Assembly: GCA_025062075.1 (NCBI GenBank)
Contig: JANXBA010000034.1
Span: 1-63,927, forward strand
Reading direction: 5' to 3'
From: Aquificaceae bacterium
Lineage (GTDB): Bacteria; Aquificota; Aquificia; Aquificales; Aquificaceae
Length of the DNA stretch: 63,927 nt
A program made the translations under genes and the position numbers. This document shows positions 31,008 to 37,959 of this stretch, one piece after another; position 1 is the first letter of the stretch, and every line of letters begins with the position of its first letter. The notes under the pieces are model-generated. The model was not told where the DNA came from and did no database searches. It was given only the letters and a program-made list of their open reading frames with translations.

Positions 31008-32612
31008 ATGAAGCTTTTCATAGTGGAGAGCCCTACCAAGGCCAAGACCATAGTCAGGTACTTAGGACGGGGCTGGCGGGTAGAGGCCACGCTCGGGCAC
31101 ATAAAGGACCTGCCCCCCGATAACTTGGGAGTTGACATGGAGAGCCTTGAGCCTACCTTCGTTTGGGTCAGGGGTAAGAAAAAGCTCTTTGACAGAATAA
31201 GAGAGCTCGCAAAGAAGGCCACCTTCGTGTGCATCGGCACAGACCCAGACAGGGAGGGAGAGGCCATAGCCTACTTCGTGCGGGAGGAGCTAAAGAGGCT
31301 CAACATTCCCATAGGTAGAGTGGTCTTTTACGAGATTACGCCGGACAGCATAAGACAGGCAGTGGAAGCACCGGGGGAAGTAAACACCCATCTGGTAAAG
31401 GCTCAGTTTGCCCGTAGGGTGCTGGACCGTCTTATAGGCTACCGCCTGTCGCCTTACCTGTGTAAGGCTACGGGTAAACTGGGTCTGTCAGTAGGCAGAG
31501 TCCAGTCCCCTGCGCTCCGCCTGGTCGTAGAGAGGGAGAGGGAGATAATCGCTTTCAAAAAGAGGGAGTACTACCACATAAAGGCGGTTTTTGAGAAAGG
31601 TAGCGTAGAGTTCTCCGCCCTGTGGAACTATCGCTTCGAAAGAGTGGAAAATGCCAAGCCTTACCTTGAAAAGCTCAGGAGAGCTCTCTTTGAAGTATCC
31701 CTCTTCTCCGAAGAGCGGAAGGAGAAAGAGCCACCCAAACCCTTCATAACTTCCAGCCTTCAGTCCGTTGCCAACCAGAGGTTGAAGATGAAGGTGGAAC
31801 AGGTGCAGAAAACTGCCCAAAAACTGTACGAGCAGGGCTACATCACCTACCCCAGAACGGACAGCCACCGCATGAACCAGCAAAAGGCTCAGGAGTTCAT
31901 GGACTACATAAAAAAGACCTACGGTAGCAACTATGTGGGCAAGCTGAGAAGTTTTCCCCAAAAGAGCACCACGCAAGGTGCCCACGAGTGCATAAGACCT
32001 ACCGGTCTTACTACGCCCCCCCTCAAGGGTGGGGAGCTCGCTCTGTACGAGCTTATCCTCCACAGGACGCTGGCAAGTTTGGCAAGTCCCGCCCTTCTTC
32101 TTGAGAGGAGAGCGGTTCTAAATCCACTCTACGAAGGAAAAGGAAGAGAAGAAATGCCCTTCATGGCAAAGGGCTTAGAACTCCTCTTTGACGGTTACTT
32201 AAGAATCTACCCCGAGGAGCTCGAGCTTTCTGCCCTGCCTTTCCTGCAGGAGGGTGAGGTGCTTAAACCTAAGAAAATAGTGGTGGAGAAAAGGCAGACA
32301 CAGCCCCCACCCCGCTACACGGAGGGTGCGCTGGTCAAGAAGTTAGAAGAGCTGGGCATAGGCAGGCCCTCCACTTACGCCACCATAGTCAAGACCCTAA
32401 AGGAGAGAAACTACGTAGTAGAGGAGAAGGGCTATCTCAAACCTACGGAGGTTGCCTTTGAGGTGGTGGACTTTCTGAAAGAGAAGTTTCCAGGGGTGAT
32501 AGACTACAGCTTTACCAACCAGATGGAGCAGGGTTTGGACGAGGTGGAAAAGGGTAGCAGAGATTGGCAGGAGCTGGTCAGGGAGTTTTTTCTCAGTTTT
32601 AAAGTAGAATAG
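31008..32612 (+). CDS. topA: DNA topoisomerase I (type IA, short form)
   Basis: A 534-residue type IA topoisomerase that relaxes negative supercoils. It has ESPTKAKTIVRYLG, the TOPRIM acidic triad GTDPDREGEAIAY, SVGRVQSPALRL and the catalytic Tyr in GYITYPRTDSHRM, then GRPSTYATIV. The protein stops after the core fold (LVREFFLSFKVE). It has no C-terminal zinc ribbons or lysine-rich tail, which add about 300 residues in E. coli TopA. ATG 31008 gives the family start MKLFIVESP. Reverse gyrase in the same window gives the opposing activity. Confidence 0.96.
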   Translation: MKLFIVESPTKAKTIVRYLGRGWRVEATLGHIKDLPPDNLGVDMESLEPTFVWVRGKKKLFDRIRELAKKATFVCIGTDPDREGEAIAYFVREELKRLNIPIGRVVFYEITPDSIRQAVEAPGEVNTHLVKAQFARRVLDRLIGYRLSPYLCKATGKLGLSVGRVQSPALRLVVEREREIIAFKKREYYHIKAVFEKGSVEFSALWNYRFERVENAKPYLEKLRRALFEVSLFSEERKEKEPPKPFITSSLQSVANQRLKMKVEQVQKTAQKLYEQGYITYPRTDSHRMNQQKAQEFMDYIKKTYGSNYVGKLRSFPQKSTTQGAHECIRPTGLTTPPLKGGELALYELILHRTLASLASPALLLERRAVLNPLYEGKGREEMPFMAKGLELLFDGYLRIYPEELELSALPFLQEGEVLKPKKIVVEKRQTQPPPRYTEGALVKKLEELGIGRPSTYATIVKTLKERNYVVEEKGYLKPTEVAFEVVDFLKEKFPGVIDYSFTNQMEQGLDEVEKGSRDWQELVREFFLSFKVE

Positions 32613-32617
32613 GAAGT

Positions 32618-33604
32618 GTGGAGACACTCTTAGAGAAGTTTTTGGGGACGCTGATAGGTGGAGCTCTGGGCGATGCCATAGGTAAAAGCCTTGAGGATGT
32701 GCCTGCGAAGGAGGCGGTAGAGTTCTACGGCTGTAAGGTAAAGAGTTTTGTAGAGCCCCACCCACTGAGCCCATGCGTAGGGCTTGAGCCCAATCAGATT
32801 ACTGACGAGACCAAGATTACCCTTCTGCTGGTAGAGAGTCTAATAGAGCGAAAGTCGTTAGACCCCTATCACTTCTTCGCAAAGCTCAGAGACTGGGCAA
32901 AGAAGGAGCAAGAACACCGCTACCCGGACCCTACGCTTTTGACCGCCATTGACCTTCTCTCCTCTGGCGTTAGCCTAGAGGAGGCCGGGCTTGTCTCTTT
33001 CTCCGTAGAAGGGGTGCTCAGGGCAACGGCGACGGGACTTTTGCACTACTACAGCCCTCCGCTTGCGGCGGAGGCGGGCAGGCTGGTGAGCCTCATAACC
33101 CACAGAAGCAAGGAGATATACGACGCCAGCGCCGTAGTGTCCGCCCTGGTTGCCTTTCTACTGCTGGAGAGCTTCGACCTTACTGACCCGTTAGAAAGGT
33201 TTGCCCTAATAGAGCACCTAAAAACCTTGATGAAGTACGAGAAAAACCGAGCATACATAGAGAAGGTGAAAAGACTGCTACAGGAAAGTGCGCAGGTGCA
33301 AAGGGGAGTAGAAGAGCTGGGGAATTCCACCTTCGTCTTTGAAGCCCTTCCTCTGTCGGTGTTTTTGTTCCTGCACCACTGGGAGAATCCCATAGAGGCA
33401 TTCTGGGAAGGGGTAAACGCCTGCGGGGCTGTAGGCGGAGACACGGACGCCATAGGCTACTTGGTGGGCTCTTTCGTAGGTGCTTACAGGGGAGTGGGAG
33501 TTTTCCCCGCAGAACTGCTTGAAAACCTTGAGAACTACCCTTATTATATTTCTCTTGCGGAAAAGCTCTACAACATCACGCTGGACCTTATGAGGAGGAA
33601 CTAA
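32618..33604 (+). CDS. ADP-ribosylglycohydrolase (DraG family)
   Basis: A 328-residue all-helical protein with GGALGDAIG (14-22), ITDETKITLLL (the di-magnesium TD(D/E)T motif) and the C-terminal AVGGDTDAIGYLVGSFVGA that completes the metal site. Family members remove ADP-ribose from protein or nucleic acid targets or hydrolyse related N-glycosides. No mono-ADP-ribosyltransferase (DraT) is in the window, so the target is unknown. The GTG start is preceded by AGGAAGT and lies 5 bases after topA; hfq follows 2 bases after its stop, giving topA-ADPRH-hfq. A macro-domain gene 3 kb away also handles ADP-ribose. Confidence 0.88.
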   Translation: METLLEKFLGTLIGGALGDAIGKSLEDVPAKEAVEFYGCKVKSFVEPHPLSPCVGLEPNQITDETKITLLLVESLIERKSLDPYHFFAKLRDWAKKEQEHRYPDPTLLTAIDLLSSGVSLEEAGLVSFSVEGVLRATATGLLHYYSPPLAAEAGRLVSLITHRSKEIYDASAVVSALVAFLLLESFDLTDPLERFALIEHLKTLMKYEKNRAYIEKVKRLLQESAQVQRGVEELGNSTFVFEALPLSVFLFLHHWENPIEAFWEGVNACGAVGGDTDAIGYLVGSFVGAYRGVGVFPAELLENLENYPYYISLAEKLYNITLDLMRRN

Positions 33605-33606
33605 GA

Positions 33607-33849
33607 ATGGCTTACAAACTTCAGGAGGCTTTTTTAAACACTGCAAGGAAGAGAAGGGTAAGGGTAACCATATACCTGCTCAACGGGGTGAGGCTTCAGG
33701 GAAGAATAAGGTCTTTTGACCTTTACACCCTGCTCATAGAGGACGGAAGACAGCAGACGCTTGTCTACAAGCACGCCATAACCACCATAATACCTGCGGA
33801 GAGGATGGAGATAGAGTTTGAAGAGGAAGGAGTGCCTGGGGCGGTTTAG
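33607..33849 (+). CDS. hfq: RNA chaperone Hfq
   Basis: An 80-residue Sm-like protein. Sm1 runs from QEAFLNTARKRRVRVTIYLLNGVRLQGRI to SFD, with the conserved Q8-like Gln and the NGVRLQG turn. Sm2 is LVYKHAITTIIP, corresponding to the YKHAISTI motif that lines the U-rich RNA pore. Aquifex aeolicus Hfq is a well-studied hexamer of the same size. AGGAGGAACTAAG precedes ATG. The TAG lies within an intrinsic terminator hairpin. It suggests that sRNA-based control exists here. Confidence 0.97.
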   Translation: MAYKLQEAFLNTARKRRVRVTIYLLNGVRLQGRIRSFDLYTLLIEDGRQQTLVYKHAITTIIPAERMEIEFEEEGVPGAV

Positions 33850-33861
33850 CCCCGCCCTTTT
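33839..33861 (+). terminator. Intrinsic terminator of the topA-ADPRH-hfq unit
   Basis: Stem GGGCGG/CCGCCC with loop TTTAGCC, followed by TTTT. The hairpin contains the hfq stop codon (33847-33849) and reaches the end of the opposing ferredoxin gene. Confidence 0.7.
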
Positions 33862-34193
33862 CAGAACATACCCGGTGGCTTACCCCTAGAAACCACCAAC
33901 CTCTCCACTGGCTGTCCGCCCTTTAGGTGGCTCTGGACTATATCCTCCACGTCGGAGGGTTTGACATTGCCGTACCACACGCCCTCCGGGTAGACCACCA
34001 GCGTAGCACCCATACCGCACGGCCCAAGACAGCCGGTGGGAGTAACCACCGTGCTCATGAAGAGTTCCGGGTCCATTTGAATCTTCTCCATGAGCTTTGA
34101 GTATATTTCCCTTCCGCCCTTGTCCGTACAGGAACCCATGGGGTGGCCCGGCGGTCTCTGGTTTACGCAAACAAAAAGATGCCTAAACTCCAT
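33861..34193 (-). CDS. Thioredoxin-like [2Fe-2S] ferredoxin (Aquifex Fd4 type)
   Basis: A 110-residue protein with cysteines at 9, 22, 55 and 59 (FVCVNQRPPGHP...GSC and TGCLGPCGMG) and ends with GKPPGMF. It closely resembles Aquifex aeolicus Fd4 from memory, a thioredoxin-fold homodimer with one [2Fe-2S] cluster related to the NuoE-type fold. The physiological partner is unknown. AAGGAGG precedes ATG 34193. It is 11 bases from hfq on the opposite strand and is the only convergent protein pair that does not overlap. Confidence 0.93.
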   Translation of the reverse strand: MEFRHLFVCVNQRPPGHPMGSCTDKGGREIYSKLMEKIQMDPELFMSTVVTPTGCLGPCGMGATLVVYPEGVWYGNVKPSDVEDIVQSHLKGGQPVERLVVSRGKPPGMF

Positions 34194-34208
34194 AAGACGA
34201 CCTCCTTA

Positions 34209-34226
34209 AGAATTTTTAGAAATTCT
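34209..34226. promoter_or_regulatory. Inverted repeat upstream of the [2Fe-2S] ferredoxin gene
   Basis: AGAATTT-TTAG-AAATTCT has perfect 7-base arms and a 4-base centre and ends 15 bases before the ferredoxin ATG. It may be a repressor site or overlap the promoter, whose -10 is not clear. Confidence 0.4.
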
Positions 34227-34267
34227 ACCAGAAAAGGGAAACCTACCCTATGAGCCCTGTCAACCTT

Positions 34268-34282
34268 GGGGGCGGAGCCCCC
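34268..34282 (-). terminator. GC hairpin after the fadL-like gene
   Basis: GGGGGC-GGA-GCCCCC lies 8 bases beyond the FadL stop on the minus strand. No T tract follows on either strand, so it may be an atypical terminator or an mRNA 3'-end stabiliser. Confidence 0.45.
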
Positions 34283-34290
34283 TGTGCCCT

Positions 34291-35532
34291 CTAAAACTTC
34301 CAGTTGAGACCTACCGATAGGGCGTTCTGGGCGTTCTGGGCTTCCACCAGCAGAGCTCCCGACGGGTCTGTGGCTCTTACCTTCTTGTTGAAAGCATGCT
34401 TATAAGCAAGGTCCACGCTGAAGTTTTTGGTAAACTCGTAGCCAAGACCCAGGGTTATGTGTTGTTCGCTGATGGCGGGGAAGGCCACGAGGTTAAAGTA
34501 GGCTATCTGGAAGTCGCTGAAGGGCGCCGCAAAGCTTGGGATGCGGTTGGCGTTAAGGGGGTTTTTAACCCCTCCTTTTATGGGAGACCTGCCAAAGTTG
34601 TAGCCTCCCCTTAGGGCAAGCTTCTCCATGGGTTTGTATTCAGCACCTAAGGCAAGGACTAGCTGGTCTCTCCACTGAAACTCCTTGTATCCTCTTGCGC
34701 CTTTCCAGTTTATCCACCTGAGGTCTAAACCCACCTTGAGGTTCTCAAGAGGCCTTGCACCTACGCCCAAGGCAAGCTCCTGAGGTTGGGTAAGCTTGAA
34801 GTCTTCGAAGCGTCCGTCTCCGTTGCTGTCAAAGACTCTTCTGTAGGTCATGGCTACGGGGCTCTGGTAAGCGGCACCAAGGTAGACAAAGTCTCCCATG
34901 TTGTAGGCAACTCCCAGCTGAAAGCCAATACCGTAGTTCTGGGATTGACCGCCTCCTGCGTTCCAGCAACGGGTGGGGTTTGTTGGGTCGCACAGGTTTG
35001 CCCCCATGTCCAGCGAGCCGTAGGCAAGATGGAGGGCTCCGGCCACAGACAGGGCCTCGCTCACCTTGTAGGAGACCGTAGGAATCAACCTCATAAACTG
35101 AAAGTTGGTGTGTATGTTTGCCAGTCTGGGGTCCTTGTTCCTGTAGTCCACGCCCATGCCTGACACACCAAAGGCACCTACTCCAAAACTGAGCTCTTTG
35201 CTCACCTGCTGGACTATGCCCACCTCAGGGACCACAAAAAGGTCCGCCCTGCTTCTCTCGCTGGCGGGTGGGTTCATAGGACCCATGGGGGTTGCGTTGT
35301 TTTTTGCTTTCACCTGCGGTGCAAAAAGAATTCCACCAAAGCTTACGTTAAAGCCCTTGTAGTAGTTCATCCAAGCGGGATTTTTAAAAAGGGCGTCAGT
35401 AGGCCCGACCGGTGTACCGACTCCTATGCCACCCATACCTCTGGAGGCAGGCGAGACACCTATGAGGTTGTCTCCGTTGGTGGCAAAGGATACTCCAAAA
35501 GCAAGGAAAACTAAAAGCAAGGACTTTCTCAT
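34291..35532 (-). CDS. FadL/OmpP1-family outer membrane beta-barrel
   Basis: A 413-residue protein with a signal peptide (MRKSLLLVFLAFGVSFA). The mature N-terminus contains the FadL-type SPASRGMGGIG and ALFKNPA segments (the usual form is ARGxGxAxxG...NPA), followed by many alternating beta strands and a terminal aromatic (LNWKF) typical of barrels. Members transport hydrophobic compounds such as fatty acids or aromatics; for an autotroph the ligand is unclear. GGGAGGTAAAGGC precedes ATG 35532. Several predicted strands carry Gly-Tyr-Phe repeats. Confidence 0.87.
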   Translation of the reverse strand: MRKSLLLVFLAFGVSFATNGDNLIGVSPASRGMGGIGVGTPVGPTDALFKNPAWMNYYKGFNVSFGGILFAPQVKAKNNATPMGPMNPPASERSRADLFVVPEVGIVQQVSKELSFGVGAFGVSGMGVDYRNKDPRLANIHTNFQFMRLIPTVSYKVSEALSVAGALHLAYGSLDMGANLCDPTNPTRCWNAGGGQSQNYGIGFQLGVAYNMGDFVYLGAAYQSPVAMTYRRVFDSNGDGRFEDFKLTQPQELALGVGARPLENLKVGLDLRWINWKGARGYKEFQWRDQLVLALGAEYKPMEKLALRGGYNFGRSPIKGGVKNPLNANRIPSFAAPFSDFQIAYFNLVAFPAISEQHITLGLGYEFTKNFSVDLAYKHAFNKKVRATDPSGALLVEAQNAQNALSVGLNWKF

Positions 35533-35649
35533 GCCTTTACCTCCCTTGTAGGATTCTTAGTCTTTTACATCTTAACCCAGCGATGAGGCGCTTTGCTATT
35601 CAAAGATTTTATGAGTCACTTAAAGGTAAGTTATAGAGCGTGGGAAGTT

Positions 35650-36693
35650 CTAAGTGGTGCTTTGAAGGGTTTCCACTCTTCTGTGGAAGGCTTTCACCTT
35701 GAGGAGCACCTCTTGCCACTCCTTCTCAGGGACGGAGTCCCAGAGGATACCCGCACCTGCGTAGTAGGAGAGCTCCCTACCCCTCCCTATGGCAGTTCTG
35801 ATGAGGACGCTTAGGGTAAAGTCTCCCCCCAAAAGAAAGCCGGCGCACCCGCAGTAGTACTCCCTGAGGTGCGGTTCAAGCTGGTCTATCACCTCCACCG
35901 CCTTTCTCTTTGGAGCTCCTACCACGGAGGCGGGTGGAAAGGTGGCTTCTAGCAAGGCGGGGAGCTCTTCCTGCGTCTCCGCCACCACTGAGGAGTGCAT
36001 CTGGTAGAGAGTCTTGAACTTCTCTATGCGAAAGAGCTCCTCCACTCTGACGCTACCAGGAAGGGCCACCTTGGACAGGTCGTTCCTGACCATGTCGGTT
36101 ATCATGAGGTTCTCCGCCTTGTCCTTTACGCTCTGGGAAAGGGTCCGAAGGGAGGTGGCAGTGCCCTTTATGGGCTTGCTGAGAAGACGCCTTCCCCTCT
36201 TTTCCAGAAAGAGCTCCATAGAGCCGGACACCAAGTAAAAGTCCTCCAGCTCAAGGAAGAAGGCGTAAGGCACAGGCTGTCGCCGATAGTAGGCAACAAA
36301 GAGCTCCATCGGACTGCCAGAGAGCTCAAAGTCAAACCTGCAGGTGAGGTTAAGCTGGTAGAAAGTGCCCTCCTGTATCATCTTCTTCACCTTCTCCACG
36401 CAGGCTATGAAGTCCCTCTCCGTGAAGGAGGAGGAAAGTAGCCTAAGCCGTGCCTTGTCCTCTGACCCACCCCCAAAGGGCAAAAGCTCCCCCACTTCAA
36501 TCTGAAGTACCAAGGGGTAGAGCGGTCTTCTCAAGGGCAGATGCAAGGTCTGCGCACCTGCGTGGTAGGAGACCACCAGAAAGCTTTGCCCTTGTTTTAT
36601 CTCCTGCAGGGACTGTAGGGCGTGCACTCTTTTAATCTGGGCTTGGAAAAGACCCTCCTGTCCGAGCCAGCCTCCGGAGAAGACGAGCTTCAT
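35650..36693 (-). CDS. pabB: Aminodeoxychorismate synthase component I
   Basis: A 347-residue chorismate-utilising enzyme with YQLNLTCRF, KPIKGTATS, DMVRNDLSKVA and the C-terminal PPASVVGAPKRKAVEVID, YYCGCAGF and AGAGIL blocks. It adds ammonia to chorismate for p-aminobenzoate and folate. The KPIKGT motif places it with PabB; TrpE has PxxGT and lacks this lysine. The N-terminal region is short. ATG 36693 directly follows the macro-domain stop, so it belongs to the tRNA-Arg-macro-pabB unit. Confidence 0.93.
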   Translation of the reverse strand: MKLVFSGGWLGQEGLFQAQIKRVHALQSLQEIKQGQSFLVVSYHAGAQTLHLPLRRPLYPLVLQIEVGELLPFGGGSEDKARLRLLSSSFTERDFIACVEKVKKMIQEGTFYQLNLTCRFDFELSGSPMELFVAYYRRQPVPYAFFLELEDFYLVSGSMELFLEKRGRRLLSKPIKGTATSLRTLSQSVKDKAENLMITDMVRNDLSKVALPGSVRVEELFRIEKFKTLYQMHSSVVAETQEELPALLEATFPPASVVGAPKRKAVEVIDQLEPHLREYYCGCAGFLLGGDFTLSVLIRTAIGRGRELSYYAGAGILWDSVPEKEWQEVLLKVKAFHRRVETLQSTT

Positions 36694-37182
36694 TCAGAGG
36701 TGCCTTCTCCACTCTTGCACCATCTGGGCGTCTACGTCCACCAGAAGGACTCTCCTCAGGTGCTCCGCCCTGAAGCTCCTTATCTCCTCTAACATGGCCT
36801 TTGCGGACTGGTCTCTGGGAAGTCTTCCCACGCCGGTACCCATGCCCGGCATGGCCAAGCGCTCAAAGCATAAGCTGTCCGCCAGCTCAAGGGAAGCCCT
36901 GACCGCACTGCGCACCTTTTCCTCGGTGGTCTCCATGCTGGGCTCTTCCATGGTGGGTGCGTGGATGACGCCCTTGAAGGGAAGCCTACCTGCGGTGGTA
37001 AGGAGGGCACTGCCCACCGGTATGGGAGCTCTGGCCACGGCTTCTCTCTCTATCTCCTCTCCTCCCGCCCGCTTTATCACGCCCGCCAGACCACCTCCCA
37101 TAAGGCCTAAAGAGTTGGCTGGGTTGACGATTGCGTCCGCCTGCACCTGAAGAATGCTCCCTTGAAGCACCAAAATCTCCAT
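36694..37182 (-). CDS. Macro-domain protein (ADP-ribose binding)
   Basis: A 162-residue single-domain protein. It has the adenine-binding strand with ADAIVNPANSLGLMGGGLAG, the phosphate loop MPGMGTGVGRLP and IHAPTMEEP. These match the macro domain, which binds or hydrolyses ADP-ribose esters and O-acetyl-ADP-ribose; asparagines 21 and 24 are at the catalytic loop. The start is 9 bases beyond the tRNA-Arg 3' end without an SD. It is translated as the first gene of the tRNA-Arg unit. Confidence 0.92.
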   Translation of the reverse strand: MEILVLQGSILQVQADAIVNPANSLGLMGGGLAGVIKRAGGEEIEREAVARAPIPVGSALLTTAGRLPFKGVIHAPTMEEPSMETTEEKVRSAVRASLELADSLCFERLAMPGMGTGVGRLPRDQSAKAMLEEIRSFRAEHLRRVLLVDVDAQMVQEWRRHL

Positions 37183-37191
37183 GCTCTCAAG

Positions 37192-37265
37192 CGTCCCCGG
37201 GAGGATTCGAACCTCCGACCTCGAGATTAGGAATCTCGCGCTCTGTCCTTCTGAGCTACGGGGAC
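37192..37265 (-). tRNA. tRNA-Arg (CCT)
   Basis: A 74-base cloverleaf with acceptor GTCCCCG/CGGGGAC, anticodon stem CGAGA/TCTCG with loop TTCCTAA (anticodon CCT, reads AGG), T-arm GGAGGTTCGAATCCTCC and discriminator G. No CCA is encoded. AGG is a common Arg codon in this window. The macro-domain ATG follows 9 bases after the tRNA. Confidence 0.95.
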
Positions 37266-37274
37266 TAAAAGTTA

Positions 37275-37280
37275 ATTATA
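37275..37280 (-). promoter_or_regulatory. Extended -10 promoter of tRNA-Arg-macro-pabB
   Basis: TGCTATAAT on the minus strand (TATAAT 37280-37275, TG just upstream). The 9-base gap to the mature tRNA 5' end predicts a leader of about 2 bases. The promoter overlaps the end of the ogg2 gene region. Confidence 0.65.
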
Positions 37281-37284
37281 GCAC

Positions 37285-37959
37285 TCACTTTAGCACTTTG
37301 CCCGTCTTGTAGTAGAAGATGTAAAGGTCTAACTCGCCTTGGGACATGCAAAGACTATCGCAGACACGCTGGAGCTCCCCCTCCGCCCGCAGGTAGAGCC
37401 TTTTGGTCAAGGTGCTCTTCGGGGGCAGGAGAGCTCTCTCCCTAAGGTAGCGAAGCACGTGCCTGTCCACTATGGCAAGCCCCTCGTAGCCTATGTTCCT
37501 GAGAAAGTGCGAGGCCTCCTTGAGCCCAAAGCCCTCCACCTTGTAGGGGGAGGAGGGGTTGCTCAGGAGCTCTCTCACCTGCCTTGGGTCTTTTTGGCTA
37601 CTCAGGAGCTCCACCACTCTGTGAAAGCTTTCTCTGGCTTTGACTATCCTGTGGGCACGCTGACGGGCAAAGCGGTGTCCCGCAGAGGCTATAGCCTTCT
37701 CCAGCTCCTCTTGGCTTAAGTGTCTGAAGCCCTCTGGACCGATGGTCTTCTGGAGCTTTATGCCCATGAGGGCGGAGGAGTTGGCGGTAAGCAGGCAAAA
37801 GCAGAGCTCTGAAAACAGGTCCGCCTCGTAGACCAAGTCCGCAAAAGGTCTGAAGTCAAAGACCGTCCTGCCCTTGGCTCCCAGCTCCCTAAACTGGGCA
37901 AGCCTTTTCTCCACCTGCGGGCCCACCCGCTCCCTCAGAGCTTTTAACTCCTCAAACAC
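37285..37959 (-). CDS. 8-oxoguanine DNA glycosylase/AP lyase (Ogg2 type)
   Basis: A 224-residue HhH-GPD glycosylase with KVEGFGLKEASHFLRNIG, containing the catalytic Lys in a helix-hairpin-helix, then LAIVDRHVLRYL with the catalytic Asp. It has the compact form of Ogg2 found in archaea and thermophilic bacteria, which excises 8-oxoguanine. The N-terminal FRPFADLVYEADLFSELCFCLLTANSSA matches the Ogg2 start. The gene overlaps recN by 8 bases and follows dnaA-recN. Confidence 0.9.
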   Translation of the reverse strand: MFEELKALRERVGPQVEKRLAQFRELGAKGRTVFDFRPFADLVYEADLFSELCFCLLTANSSALMGIKLQKTIGPEGFRHLSQEELEKAIASAGHRFARQRAHRIVKARESFHRVVELLSSQKDPRQVRELLSNPSSPYKVEGFGLKEASHFLRNIGYEGLAIVDRHVLRYLRERALLPPKSTLTKRLYLRAEGELQRVCDSLCMSQGELDLYIFYYKTGKVLK

